A stretch of 64,000 nucleotides of DNA from assembly GCF_030581005.1 (NCBI RefSeq), contig NZ_JAUQSX010000001.1, positions 620,001 to 684,000 of the forward strand. Reading direction: 5' to 3'. Positions 41,237 through 50,327 of this stretch are shown here, piece by piece (position 1 is the stretch's first letter; each line of letters starts with the position of its first letter). A model generated the notes under the pieces. It was given only the letters and a program-made list of their open reading frames with translations, was not told where the DNA came from and searched no databases. Made by a program: the position numbers and the translations under genes. This DNA is from Hymenobacter mellowenesis. GTDB taxonomy: Bacteria; Bacteroidota; Bacteroidia; Cytophagales; Hymenobacteraceae.

Positions 41237-41818
41237 ATGAATAATTATATTTACACGTTTTGCCAGCTTATCCTGCTATCGTTGACGCTGACGGCTAATG
41301 CGCAAAAGCTGCACACCACCAAATGGGAAAGTGGCCAGTTGGACCGGCGCACCAAAGTGGGCGTGTGGGAATACTACGGCTACACGGCCTCGAAAGAGCG
41401 GGTGGTGGTGCAGCGCTACGACCACTCCACCAACGAACTGCTGTACTTCCGGCCCAGCGGCGAGTTCATTTACAACATTGAGGCGACGCCCGGCCAGTGG
41501 CAGCGCCACGCCGTGGACCGCCCGCCGCTGTTCATCGGCGGCGACCCGGCCCTGGCCGTGTACACCACCCAGCTGCAGTACCCGCTGCAGGCCCAGGAAC
41601 GCAACATTCAGGGCCAGGTGACGGTCGGGTTTGCCGTCGATACGCTGGGGCGCACCAGCGGGCACCGGGTGCTGCGCAGCATCGGGGGCGGCTGCGACCA
41701 GGAAGCCCTGCGCGTGGCGCGCACCATTCCCAACGAGTGGATTCCGGCCCGGGTGGGTAGCCATGCCGTGGCCGCCGAGTACGAGCTGACGCTGACCTTT
41801 CGCCTGGCGCAGCCGTAG
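41237..41818 (+). CDS. Exported protein with TonB C-terminal domain
   Basis: A 193-residue exported protein: signal peptide (MNNYIYTFCQLILLSLTLTA NAQ), a middle part with WEYYGYTASKERVVVQRYDH, and a C-terminal TonB-like domain (about 110-190, LQYPLQAQERNIQGQVTVGF ... VARTIPNEWIPA). In Bacteroidota such short proteins with no N-terminal membrane helix and no proline-rich linker are usually secreted or periplasmic relatives of TonB rather than energy transducers. No exbB/exbD lies nearby. Confidence 0.82.
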   Translation: MNNYIYTFCQLILLSLTLTANAQKLHTTKWESGQLDRRTKVGVWEYYGYTASKERVVVQRYDHSTNELLYFRPSGEFIYNIEATPGQWQRHAVDRPPLFIGGDPALAVYTTQLQYPLQAQERNIQGQVTVGFAVDTLGRTSGHRVLRSIGGGCDQEALRVARTIPNEWIPARVGSHAVAAEYELTLTFRLAQP

Positions 41819-41867
41819 AAGGCGGCGGGCTGCTTTCGGCCCGTCCTGCTACTTTTAATGGCTTGCT

Positions 41868-42437
41868 ATGAATCACCAATTTGAAGGGTTTGCCGCTAGC
41901 CGCGGCGTGCGGTTGTTTTCGGGCCTGGCGCTGGCCGCCGCCCTGCTTACGGGCTGCGACTCGACGCCCAACGAGCGCCGCGCCGCCGCCCGCAACGCCG
42001 GCCGCGAGCTCGATACCCTGGCCGGAAAAGCTACCCGCAAAATTGCCAACGTAGGCAAGGCCACGGCCCGCTACGACGCCGCCAACCGCGCCCGCCGCTC
42101 GCGCCCCCTCGACCCGCGCCAGCAAATTGCCATGGAAACCAAGCTGCTGGGCCCCTATTCGGGCCAGGTGAATGCCCTGACCCCGGCCGACCTGCCCAAC
42201 GCTTACGCCCAATTTATCCGGACGGCCCGCACCGAGCGCGCCACCTGGACCGACCGCGACTGGGACTACGCTCGCGCCGTGTACCAGCGCCTGAACGACC
42301 AGCTCAAGCAGATTCGGCTCGACATGCCGGCCCGCTACGAAGTGGCCATCCGGGCCCGCCAGGCCGAATGGGTGACGCTGCAGGCCGGCCACACGGCCTC
42401 GGGCATTAGCGAGGCTACCAAGCAACAAGGGAAATAA
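41868..42437 (+). CDS. Uncharacterised lipoprotein
   Basis: A 189-residue protein with a lipoprotein signal peptide (FSGLALAAALLTGCDS; lipobox LTGC at about 26-29). The mature part is charged and helical (RRAAARNAGRELDTLAGKAT, YDAANRARRSRP, AQFIRTARTERATWTDRDWD), probably a bundle. I do not recognise the family. A TACTTTTA box near 41840 and the absence of a close upstream gene suggest its own promoter. Confidence 0.75.
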   Translation: MNHQFEGFAASRGVRLFSGLALAAALLTGCDSTPNERRAAARNAGRELDTLAGKATRKIANVGKATARYDAANRARRSRPLDPRQQIAMETKLLGPYSGQVNALTPADLPNAYAQFIRTARTERATWTDRDWDYARAVYQRLNDQLKQIRLDMPARYEVAIRARQAEWVTLQAGHTASGISEATKQQGK

Positions 42438-42467
42438 AGTTAAGATTGGTAGGTAGAAGGCTGTGTG

Positions 42468-42573
42468 AAAAAGCACGTCATGCCGAGCGCAGCGAAGCAT
42501 CTTTACCGCGCAACGCAATTCATTTACTATCGCAGTAAAGATGCTTCGCTGCGCTCGGCATGACGTGCTTTTT
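42468..42573. repeat. Family A inverted repeat, copy 10
   Basis: Arms of about 40 bp with the core CATGCCGAGCGCAGCGAAGC and A-run/T-run flanks (AAAAAGCACG / CGTGCTTTTT), so it looks like a terminator in both directions. It lies between tandem genes. Confidence 0.88.
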
Positions 42574-42608
42574 CCTTTTTGACCTCAGACAGCCACAGCC
42601 CTTTCCGC

Positions 42609-43049
42609 ATGGAAAACCCCGATTCCGTTGTTTTCCTCGAGTCGTTTTACGAGCCGATGGCCGCCAACTTGGCCCGCACCCGGCTGGAGGCGGCGGACAT
42701 CCCGTGCTTTCTGAGCAATGAGAATCTGGTGTCGCTGCTGCCGCTCTACAGTCCCATCACGGGCGGCGTGCGGCTTTATGTGATGCGGCGCGATGCGGAG
42801 AAGGCGCTGGAGATTTTGCACCACGAGCCGGTGCCACCATCTACTGAGCCCGATGTGGCCTCCTTCGCGGCCGATGCGCCCGACCCCGTGACGCCCCGGT
42901 GCCCGCGCTGCGGGTCGTCGAACGTGGCGTGGGGGCCGGCCACGCGCAACACCTACGGGCTGTGGTCGGGGCTGCTGTCGGTGCTGCTGCGTTACCCGGT
43001 GCGGGGCAACCGCTTCCACTGTTTCCATTGCGGGAACGAGTTTAAGTAG
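42609..43049 (+). CDS. DUF2007-type protein with a C-terminal zinc ribbon
   Basis: A 146-residue protein. The N-terminal part (FLESFYEPMAANLARTRLEA ... GGVRLYVMRRDAEKALEILH) is the DUF2007 'signal-transducing protein' fold of about 70 residues. The C-terminal part carries two CxxC pairs, CPRC (C98 and C101) and CFHC (C138 and C141), separated by a short hydrophobic stretch (WSGLLSVLLRYP). This combination suggests a metal-dependent protein or nucleic-acid interaction. The start at 42609 (MENPDSVVFLESFYEP) is preferred to one 10 codons upstream. Confidence 0.8.
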   Translation: MENPDSVVFLESFYEPMAANLARTRLEAADIPCFLSNENLVSLLPLYSPITGGVRLYVMRRDAEKALEILHHEPVPPSTEPDVASFAADAPDPVTPRCPRCGSSNVAWGPATRNTYGLWSGLLSVLLRYPVRGNRFHCFHCGNEFK

Positions 43050-43074
43050 CGGCCGGCGCTGCCGGCTTTTGCCG

Positions 43075-43082
43075 TACTTTTG
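43075..43082 (+). promoter_or_regulatory. Putative -7 element of the GT39-like gene
   Basis: TACTTTTG matches TAnnTTTG, 41 nt before the ATG at 43123. No clear -33 TTG. Confidence 0.4.
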
Positions 43083-43122
43083 ACGGTATGCTGAGCATCC
43101 GATTACCGTTAATTTGTTTTGA

Positions 43123-44694
43123 ATGGGGGTTTTTATCGCACTGAAGCAACGGCTTCGGCTAAGCCCTTACCATGCTGCAGCGGGCCTGTTTTTTTTGGTG
43201 ACCGGGGCTATTCTGTACGTGCCTTACCTGGCCAAGCTGCCCGACGGCATTCATGCCTGGGCGCAGGCCGACCGCCTGGCGTTGGCCATCAATTTCTACG
43301 ACTACGGTTTTCAGTTTTTCACGCCCCGCACCTCCAACCTGTCCTCCATCGGCGGCATCACCGGGGTCGAATTCCCGCTGCAGGCCTACCTCGCCGCTTT
43401 GGGCGGCTTGGTGTTTGGGCGCGAAAATATTGGCATTCTTTTCCGGCTGCTGGATGTGGCCATGGTGCTGCTGGGATTCTTCTACCTGTTCCGGTTGGTG
43501 TATGAGCGCACCGGCAACTTTGTGGCCGGGCTGGTGCCGGGCGTTTTTCTGCTGGTTTCGCCGGCTTTTGGCTTCTACGCCGTCAGCACCTTGCCCGACC
43601 CTTTTAGCCTCAGCCTTAGCTTTATTGGCTATTACTATTGGCTGCGGTTTATGGACCGGCGCCAATTTGCCGACCTGCTGACGGCGCTGCTGGTACTGGG
43701 GCTGGCGGCGCTTATCAAAACCACCGTGCTGCTACACCTGGGGGCGGTGCTGGGCATCACTTCGCTGTGGTGCTTTTTATATCCCGACCTGCTCAGCTTT
43801 CGCCAACGGCTCTACTTTTTGGGGGTGGCGCTGGGGGTGCTGGGGGCAATTGCTGGGGTTTATTTCCGCACACAATACCTGAACGCCACGTACCAGTCCT
43901 CCATGTTTCTGGCCGAAGCCCGGCCCATAACCGACCCGCAGACGCGGCACGAGGTGGTACGAAACGTGCACAACATGTGGTCTGGCCAGTACGCGGCCCT
44001 GTGGCAATATGCGGCCCTGGGCATAGCGGGGGGGCTGCTGGTGGTTTTTGCGCGGCGCAACCTGCGCCACTACCTGCCCCTGACGCTGCTGCTACTGGCC
44101 GCGCTGGCCGTGGCAGGGCTGTTTGTGCAGCTCATGGGCGCGCAGTTTCGCGACCACGACTACTATATGATTTGCTCGCTGTTTCCGCCGGCCATTTTGC
44201 TGCTGCTGCTGGCCCTGCTGAACCTGGGCCGCTACCAGGGCACGGTGGGCCGCATCATGCGCTTGGGGCTGGCGGTGCTGGTGGTTTTCTCGTTGGTGCG
44301 CGCCTACAAGCACCTGCACCGCCGCATGAGCGACGACTACCCGCCCTTCACCCCCTACGGGCACCTCTGGATGCGCGGCGGCGCGGCCGAGCTGGCCCGC
44401 CTGCACGTGCCTGCCACGGCCACCATTCTGTTGTTCAACGAACCGGCCCCCAACCTGGGCCCGGTCTACTTTGACCGCCGCGGCCAGATATGGCAAGCCC
44501 CCGACACGGCGCAGGTAACGGCCGATGCCCTACTGAAGCGCATGGCCATCGACCACCTCGATTACCTGATAATGGCACCGGCCGTGTATGCGCGCCTGGC
44601 CCCGCAGCACGCCGCGCTGGCCGCGGGCTTCGAGCTGGTGGGGCAGCAGCCAGCCGTGGTTTTGCGGCGGCGCAACCACCGGCAGCCCTGGTAA
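43123..44694 (+). CDS. GT39-like polyprenyl-phosphate-sugar glycosyltransferase
   Basis: A 523-residue membrane protein with about ten hydrophobic helices and a soluble periplasmic C-terminal part (about 390-523). The N-terminal loop (PDGIHAWAQADRLALAINFY) has the acidic and aromatic pattern of GT-C enzymes of the PMT/ArnT/GT39 type, which use lipid-linked sugars at the outer face of the inner membrane. The acceptor is not known. The next gene, 28 nt downstream, encodes an exported lipoprotein that may be linked to it. Confidence 0.75.
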   Translation: MGVFIALKQRLRLSPYHAAAGLFFLVTGAILYVPYLAKLPDGIHAWAQADRLALAINFYDYGFQFFTPRTSNLSSIGGITGVEFPLQAYLAALGGLVFGRENIGILFRLLDVAMVLLGFFYLFRLVYERTGNFVAGLVPGVFLLVSPAFGFYAVSTLPDPFSLSLSFIGYYYWLRFMDRRQFADLLTALLVLGLAALIKTTVLLHLGAVLGITSLWCFLYPDLLSFRQRLYFLGVALGVLGAIAGVYFRTQYLNATYQSSMFLAEARPITDPQTRHEVVRNVHNMWSGQYAALWQYAALGIAGGLLVVFARRNLRHYLPLTLLLLAALAVAGLFVQLMGAQFRDHDYYMICSLFPPAILLLLLALLNLGRYQGTVGRIMRLGLAVLVVFSLVRAYKHLHRRMSDDYPPFTPYGHLWMRGGAAELARLHVPATATILLFNEPAPNLGPVYFDRRGQIWQAPDTAQVTADALLKRMAIDHLDYLIMAPAVYARLAPQHAALAAGFELVGQQPAVVLRRRNHRQPW

Positions 44695-44722
44695 GCATCG
44701 TGACTTTGTTAGCGTGTGAGCA

Positions 44723-45259
44723 ATGAATAATTCTTGTAAAATCGGGCTGCTAGCGGCATTGGGCGGGCTGTTGGGGGTGGCAGGCTGCCACCCGCGCGAC
44801 GGCCGCGCCGATGTGGCGCAACACCTGCTGGTGTACACCGGGTTTGAGCGACACAAGGCTCCGGCTCCGGCCATGACGACCGAAAAAGCGCACACCGGCC
44901 GGTTTGCCATGCGCGTCGATGGCCAGCACCGGCGGGCCCGGCTCTACCACGTCCGGCTGGGGCAGCTGAGCGACCACCGGCCGCGCCGATTCACGCTGAG
45001 CGCGTGGGCCTGGGCGCCGGACTTTGGAGCTGATGCCGCCGTGGTTTTGTCCATCCGCAACCCTGGCACCGCGGCCCCGGCCTTGCAGCAATCGATGTTT
45101 GCCGCCGATGCCGGCCCTTATCAGGCCTGGAAACACATCAGCCTCGACGTTGACTTGCCGAACAACACCAGCCCCGACAGCGAGCTGACCATCGAGCTGG
45201 CAGCCAATTCGGAAGGCCCGGTGTACATCGACGACCTCCGCCTGACGGAGCTGTGGTAG
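44723..45259 (+). CDS. Lipoprotein with a carbohydrate-binding-module-like beta-sandwich
   Basis: A 178-residue lipoprotein (signal peptide with lipobox GVAGC at about 17-21). Residues about 35-178 (VYTGFERHKAPAPAMTTEKA ... PVYIDDLRLTELW) resemble a CBM4/9-type jelly roll, as used for glycan or polysaccharide binding. The final VYIDDLRL is the typical last strand. It follows the GT39-like gene by 28 nt and is probably in the same operon. Confidence 0.72.
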   Translation: MNNSCKIGLLAALGGLLGVAGCHPRDGRADVAQHLLVYTGFERHKAPAPAMTTEKAHTGRFAMRVDGQHRRARLYHVRLGQLSDHRPRRFTLSAWAWAPDFGADAAVVLSIRNPGTAAPALQQSMFAADAGPYQAWKHISLDVDLPNNTSPDSELTIELAANSEGPVYIDDLRLTELW

Positions 45260-45371
45260 CGGCAAAGCGCCCGCCTACATGCAGGCTTATGGTTGAGCTA
45301 CTTTCTGGTGGCGGCTGATTGGCTTGCCGGCCGCGAATACTTTATTCCTTGCAGGAGTCGTTATTCAAGGC

Positions 45372-46556
45372 ATGAAATGGCTCACTAACCGTCGCGGCCT
45401 CCGGCAACTGCTGGCGCTGTTGCCCCTGCTGCTGGCAACACTTGCTGCGCATGCTCAGGCACAACCCGCCGGCAACGGCTTGCGCGGCGACTACTACGAA
45501 GGCACGGATTTTGAAAAATTCGTTCTGACCCGGCGTGATGCCACCATTAATTTCAACTGGGGCCAGCAGCCGCCCGCGCCGGGGCTCCCGGCGGAGCAAT
45601 TTTCGGTGCGCTGGACGGGCTGGCTGGTGCCGCCGGCCAGCGGCAAATACATTTTCCATGTGACCGTCGACGACGGCATTCGGCTGTGGCTGAACGACCG
45701 AATGCTGCTCAACGAGTGGCGGGGCCAGGTCCAAAGCAACTACACCGCCACGGTGGAGCTCCGGGCCGGCGAGCCGTACCGCCTGCGGGTCGATTATTGC
45801 CAATACAGCTTCGATACCCGCGTTTTTGTCACCTGGGAGCTGCCGGCTTCGCTCACGGCAGCGTCCTCTTCCTGGCGAAACCTTTGGGGCGTTGCCGCCG
45901 AAAAGCCTGGCCCCCGGCCCATTTCTACCGCCTACTTATTCAGGAATAACCCCAGGCCGGTAGCAAAGCGCGCGAGTCCTCCCCCCCCAGCGCCAGCGCC
46001 TGCTCCGGCCGCCCCTCCCGCCCTGGCAGCAAAGAAGCCCCAGCCCATCACGCCTGCTCCAACCCCGGCGCCGCGCGTCCGAACCCTCCGTCCTCCGCGT
46101 CCGGTAGTCAAAATGCCGCCGCCTGCCAAAGTAGCCCCAACAATCATACCCGCGGCAGCTAAGCCGTTGGTTTTAGCCGATTCTGACCGCACGGCGCGCC
46201 TGGCCAACCTCGCCGTGGGCGAGGCCGTGACATTGCCCGACCTGTATTTCGACCAGGGCCAGGCGCGGCTGCTGCCGGCCGTGCGCACCGCCCTCGACGG
46301 GCTGGCGGCTGCCCTGCACGCCCAGCCCGAGTTGCGCTTCGAGGTACAGGGCCACACCGACAACGTGGGCAATGCCGAGCTGAACCGCCAGCTTTCGCAG
46401 CAGCGCGCCGAGGTGGTGTGCCTCTACCTCACGGCCCACGGCGTGGCAGCCGGACAGCTGCGCCCCGTGGGCTACGGCGGCACCCAGCCCGTGGCCGACA
46501 ACGCCGACCCCGCCCAGCGCCCCCGCAACCGCCGGGTAGCCCTGCGCCGCCTTTGA
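45372..46556 (+). CDS. PA14-OmpA envelope protein
   Basis: A 394-residue exported protein from ATG 45372 (signal peptide MKWLTNRRGLRQLLALLPLL...AHAQ). Residues 30-165 form a PA14 domain (GLRGDYYEGTDFEKFVLTRR ... WTGWLVPPASGKYIFHVTVD), a carbohydrate- or adhesion-type beta-barrel. A long Ala/Pro-rich linker (about 195-275) follows. The C-terminal OmpA domain (about 285-394: LYFDQGQARLLPAVRTALDG, FEVQGHTDNVGNAELNRQLS, GTQPVADNADPAQRPRNRRV) binds peptidoglycan. So the protein probably ties the outer envelope to the wall and displays the PA14 part. No transmembrane barrel is visible. Confidence 0.88.
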   Translation: MKWLTNRRGLRQLLALLPLLLATLAAHAQAQPAGNGLRGDYYEGTDFEKFVLTRRDATINFNWGQQPPAPGLPAEQFSVRWTGWLVPPASGKYIFHVTVDDGIRLWLNDRMLLNEWRGQVQSNYTATVELRAGEPYRLRVDYCQYSFDTRVFVTWELPASLTAASSSWRNLWGVAAEKPGPRPISTAYLFRNNPRPVAKRASPPPPAPAPAPAAPPALAAKKPQPITPAPTPAPRVRTLRPPRPVVKMPPPAKVAPTIIPAAAKPLVLADSDRTARLANLAVGEAVTLPDLYFDQGQARLLPAVRTALDGLAAALHAQPELRFEVQGHTDNVGNAELNRQLSQQRAEVVCLYLTAHGVAAGQLRPVGYGGTQPVADNADPAQRPRNRRVALRRL

Positions 46557-46564
46557 GGCTAGAT

Positions 46565-46668
46565 ATAACGCCCGTCACGCTGAGCTCGTCGAAGCGTCTT
46601 TACCGCAGCAGCAAATAATTACTTGCGCAGTGGAGATGCTTCGACAAGCTCAGCGTGACGGGCGCTAT
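46565..46668. repeat. Family A inverted repeat, copy 11 (divergent subtype)
   Basis: Imperfect arms (46565-46605 and about 46625-46668) with the core CACGCTGAGCTCGTCGAAGC and CTTCGACAAGCTCAGCGTGA. It is further from the family mean than other copies. Confidence 0.82.
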
Positions 46669-46766
46669 GGCTTTCACAACAAACTCCGGGCCCGAGCCAA
46701 TGCTGCCCCGCGGCCAACCCGCCGCGGGTTTCTACGTTGCAGCAGCGTACCGACCGACCTAATCCT

Positions 46767-47552
46767 ATGGCTTTTGCCACCCGCATGACCCAGGCCCTGC
46801 GCCAAAACTGGCGCCACTACCTGGTGGAAGCCGGTGGGCCGATGGCCTTTCTCACGGTTTCAAGTTTGGCCGCGGTGGTATTTCACCACCCAGACTCCGC
46901 TGCGGCGCGGGCACTGGGGCCGCAGGAGTGGGTGCAGCGCGTGGGCGTGGGGCTGGTGGTAGGGCTGCTGATTGTCGTCATGGCCTACTCGCCTTGGGGC
47001 AAACGCTCGGGCGCTCACTTCAACCCGGCCGTGACGCTGGGCTTCTGGCAGCTGGGGCACATCGGCACGGCCGATGCGCTGTGGTATGTGCTGGCGCAGT
47101 TTGTGGGGGCGCTGGTGGCGGGCTTTGGCGTGGTGTGGGCGCTGGCGCCGTGGTTTGGCCATCATCTCATTCACCACAATACCACTCAGCCCATCGATGC
47201 CACCCACGGCTGGGCGCTGGCACTGGGGGCCGAAATGCTTATTTCGGGCTTGCTAATGCTGGGGCTGTTGGGTTCGCTGCACTCGGCCCAGGGCAAAAAG
47301 TGGACAGGCGCACTGGCCGGCCTGCTGCTGGCGGTGTTTGTGGTGGTGGAGTCGCCGCTGTCGGGCATGAGCCTGAACCCGGCCCGCACGCTGGGCACCG
47401 CCGTGGCTTCCGGTGAGGCGGCGGGTTTGTGGCTGTATTTCCTGGGCCCGCTGGCGGCCATGTGGGCTACCGCCGAAGCCTACCGCCGCTACCGCCAGCG
47501 CCGCCCGCCCACCGAGCGCCCACCCCAATACCCCGACGCTGCGGCGCAGTAG
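46767..47552 (+). CDS. Aquaporin (MIP family)
   Basis: A 261-residue inner-membrane channel with six helices and two half-helix NPA motifs: HFNPAVTLG (near residue 86) and SLNPARTLGTA (near 205), which form the pore. The PWGKRSGAHFNPAV sequence just before the first NPA and the Arg in the second (NPAR) are standard. Whether it conducts water, glycerol or other solutes is not clear. The ATG at 46767 (MAFATRMTQALRQNWRHYLV) is preferred to one 10 codons earlier. Confidence 0.9.
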   Translation: MAFATRMTQALRQNWRHYLVEAGGPMAFLTVSSLAAVVFHHPDSAAARALGPQEWVQRVGVGLVVGLLIVVMAYSPWGKRSGAHFNPAVTLGFWQLGHIGTADALWYVLAQFVGALVAGFGVVWALAPWFGHHLIHHNTTQPIDATHGWALALGAEMLISGLLMLGLLGSLHSAQGKKWTGALAGLLLAVFVVVESPLSGMSLNPARTLGTAVASGEAAGLWLYFLGPLAAMWATAEAYRRYRQRRPPTERPPQYPDAAAQ

Positions 47553-47628
47553 CCGCCCGGCAAAGGAATCGGCCGATAGCCTTTCCCAGGGTTTTCGCGT
47601 AATGCAGGGCAACTTATTTCTTCCAGCC

Positions 47629-48579
47629 ATGCCCACCAAAAAACCTGCCACCGCCAAGCCCGCCACCAAAAAACCGGCCGCTGCGGCCAAAGCCGCCCCC
47701 GCCAAAGCCGAGCGCCGCCCCACGGCCAAAGACATGAAGGCCGCCGCCCAAAAGCTGCCCTATCCGGCCAAACAAGCCGACATGAAGCTGCAACCTGACT
47801 CGGACCTAGCCAACTACAAGGCCGCCGGTAAGCTTCAAGACAAGGTGGCCATCATTACCGGGGCCGACTCGGGCATTGGCCGGTCCGTGGCCATTGCCTT
47901 CGCCAAGGAGGGCGCCCACGTGGCCGTGGTCTTCAACGAAAACGTGGAAGACGCCGAAAAAACCAAGCAGCTGGTGGAGCGCGAGAAGCGCAAGTGCCTG
48001 CTGCTGCAGCTCGACGTGCGCGACCCGGAGCAGTGCAAGCAGGCCGTGCGCCGCACCCTGGCCGAGCTGGGCGGGCTGAATATTCTGGTGAATAACGCGG
48101 CCTTCCAGAACAGCCAGGAGAAGTTTGAGGAGATTCCCGAAGAGCAAATCCGCCGCACGTTCGACACCAATATCCTGGGCTACATCTGGATGGCGCAGGC
48201 CGTAATTCCTCATTTGAAGAAGGACGACTGCATCATCAATACGGGCAGCATTGTGGGCATCACGGGCATTCCCATTCTGGTCGATTATTCGTGCTCGAAG
48301 GCTGGCATTCATGCCCTTACAAAGTCGCTGGCGCTGTACCTGGGCGAGAAAGGCATTCGGGTAAACTGCGTGGTGCCGGGGCCGGTCTGGACGCCCAACA
48401 TCCCCGGCACCATGCCGCGGGCGGAAATCGCCAAGTTCGGCCACGAAGTCGCCCTCAAGCGCCCCGGCCAGCCCGAAGAACTGGCGCCCGCCTACGTGCT
48501 GCTGGCCTCGCAGGACGGCTCGTTCATGACCGGCAGCCTCGTGCACGTGACCGGCGGCAAGCTCAGCAGCGACGAGTAG
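47629..48579 (+). CDS. Short-chain dehydrogenase with a histone-H1-like Lys/Ala/Pro tail (YghA-type)
   Basis: A 316-residue classical SDR of the YghA/general stress protein 39 type. The cofactor loop is TGADSGIGRSVAIAFAKEG, followed by NNAA, and the catalytic YSCSK with Ser in NTGSIVG. It differs from relatives by a lysine-, alanine- and proline-rich N-terminal tail of about 30 residues (MPTKKPATAKPATKKPAAAA...) that resembles bacterial H1-like proteins. The enzyme probably oxidises or reduces small aldehydes or alcohols; the tail might attach it to DNA or RNA. The ATG at 47629 is chosen; one 9 codons upstream (MQGNLFLPAMPTKK) is possible. Confidence 0.88.
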   Translation: MPTKKPATAKPATKKPAAAAKAAPAKAERRPTAKDMKAAAQKLPYPAKQADMKLQPDSDLANYKAAGKLQDKVAIITGADSGIGRSVAIAFAKEGAHVAVVFNENVEDAEKTKQLVEREKRKCLLLQLDVRDPEQCKQAVRRTLAELGGLNILVNNAAFQNSQEKFEEIPEEQIRRTFDTNILGYIWMAQAVIPHLKKDDCIINTGSIVGITGIPILVDYSCSKAGIHALTKSLALYLGEKGIRVNCVVPGPVWTPNIPGTMPRAEIAKFGHEVALKRPGQPEELAPAYVLLASQDGSFMTGSLVHVTGGKLSSDE

Positions 48580-48599
48580 CGCTTTGTTCTGTAGCGATG

Positions 48600-48717
48600 A
48601 AAAAGGCCGTCATGCTGAGCGCAGCCGAAGCATCTCTACTGCGCAACTAATCCATGTCGATTGAATTGCTAATGCGGTAGAGATGCTTCGGCTGCGCTCA
48701 GCATGACGGCCTTTTTT
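48600..48717. repeat. Family A inverted repeat, copy 12
   Basis: About 41-bp arms (48600-48640 and 48677-48717) with the core CATGCTGAGCGCAGCCGAAG, A-run before and T-run after (AAAAAGGCC / GGCCTTTTTTT), resembling a bidirectional terminator. Confidence 0.9.
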
Positions 48718-48883
48718 TATTCTCAATGAAAAACTCTACACCAGTTCACTGAATTTTCCGGCAGCCCAATAATCAACTTGTCAAGCCGCCGGTTACCCTA
48801 TACCCGCTGCTACGCCCCGCACGCAACCTGCTGGCGCTGACAGCCAGCGCCTCACGCTTCTTTCACCTCCATTCCCAGCCCTT

Positions 48884-50293
48884 ATGGCCGACAATTCCTC
48901 TTCGCTGCTCGACCGCAGCCGCACCGTGGCAGGCCCCAACTACAACCGCTGGCTGGTGCCGCCGGCCGCGCTGGCCATTCACCTTGCTATTGGGCAGGCC
49001 TACGCGTTCAGCGTGTTCAACAAGCCGCTGGGCGCCTTGCGTAGCCTCGACGTGGCCAAGCCCGCGGCCGACGACTGGACGCCGCTGCAAATCGGCATTA
49101 CGTTTTCCATCGCCATTGTGCTGCTGGGGCTTTCGGCGGCCATTTTCGGGAAGTGGCTGGAGCGCGTGGGGCCGCGAAAGGCCATGCTGGCGTCGTCGCT
49201 GTGCTTTGGGGGCGGCTTTCTCATTGCCTCGCTGGGCGTGCATCTGCACAACATCTGGCTGCTGTATTTCGGGTATGGTTTTGTGGGCGGCATCGGGCTG
49301 GGCATTGGCTACATTTCGCCGGTGAGCACGCTCATCAAGTGGTTTCCCGACCGTAAGGGCGTGGCCACGGGCATGGCCATCATGGGTTTTGGGGGCGGCG
49401 CCATGATTGGCTCGCCGCTGGCCAACAACCTGATGACGCACTTCAAGGATTCGGCCCCGCTGGGCGTGGCCCCCACGTTCATCGTGATGGGCATCATCTA
49501 TTTGATTTTTATGCAGTTCGGCGTCTGGACCATTCGGGTGCCGGCCGATGACTGGAAGCCGGCCGGCTACGTGCCCAGCACCGAGCACAACGACCTCATC
49601 ACCACGGCCAACGTATCGGCCGACAACGCCATCAAAACGCCGCAGTTCTGGATGCTGTGGGTGGTGCTGCTCTGCAACGTGACGGCCGGCATCGGCGTGC
49701 TCGAAACGGCCTCGCCGCTCATTCAGGAGACGTTTTCGGACACGGCCATGGGCGCGGGCAAGGGCGTAACGGCAGCGGCGGCGGCCGGCTTTGTGGGCTT
49801 GCTCAGCTTGTTCAATTTGCTGGGGCGCTTCTTTTGGTCGTCGGCGTCGGATAAGCTGGGTCGGAAGGTGGCGTATGCCATCTATTTCGGCCTGGGCATT
49901 CTGCTGTACGCCCTGATTCCGACGCTGGGCCACAACCTGCAACTCACCTTGTTTGTGGTAGTGGCCTGCGTGATTATCAGCATGTACGGCGGCGGCTTTG
50001 CCACGGCGCCGGCGTATTTGTCCGACCTTTTTGGCAAGTTCCAGGTGGGCGCCATCCACGGCCGCCTGCTCACGGCCTGGAGTACGGCTGGGGTGCTGGG
50101 CCCGCTCATCGTGCACTACCTCTCCGACAGCCGCAAGGCCGAAGGCTTTACCGGCGCGGCGGCTTATCAAACGGTGTTTTACACTATGGCCGGCCTGCTG
50201 GTGGTAGGCTTCATCGCCAACATCATCGTGACGGCCGTGAACGAGCGGTACCACGAAAAAGGCCCGGTCACAGTAGAGCCCGGCGCGCACTAA
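48884..50293 (+). CDS. OFA-family MFS transporter (oxalate/formate antiporter type)
   Basis: A 469-residue inner-membrane carrier with twelve helices. The N-terminal region (NRWLVPPAALAIHLAIGQAYAFSVFNKPLG) is the signature of the OFA branch of MFS, which includes OxlT, the oxalate:formate antiporter. It has the motif RVGPRKAMLAS in loop 2-3 and PDRKGVATGMAIMGFGGGA near 155. In Bacteroidota such carriers occur with a separate ~50-residue small subunit, which is present here 34 nt downstream. Formate or oxalate would link it to the FdhF-type enzyme, but the substrate is unproven. Confidence 0.88.
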   Translation: MADNSSSLLDRSRTVAGPNYNRWLVPPAALAIHLAIGQAYAFSVFNKPLGALRSLDVAKPAADDWTPLQIGITFSIAIVLLGLSAAIFGKWLERVGPRKAMLASSLCFGGGFLIASLGVHLHNIWLLYFGYGFVGGIGLGIGYISPVSTLIKWFPDRKGVATGMAIMGFGGGAMIGSPLANNLMTHFKDSAPLGVAPTFIVMGIIYLIFMQFGVWTIRVPADDWKPAGYVPSTEHNDLITTANVSADNAIKTPQFWMLWVVLLCNVTAGIGVLETASPLIQETFSDTAMGAGKGVTAAAAAGFVGLLSLFNLLGRFFWSSASDKLGRKVAYAIYFGLGILLYALIPTLGHNLQLTLFVVVACVIISMYGGGFATAPAYLSDLFGKFQVGAIHGRLLTAWSTAGVLGPLIVHYLSDSRKAEGFTGAAAYQTVFYTMAGLLVVGFIANIIVTAVNERYHEKGPVTVEPGAH

Positions 50294-50327
50294 GTCTCAG
50301 TCTTCCAATCTATAAATCGAACTACTT

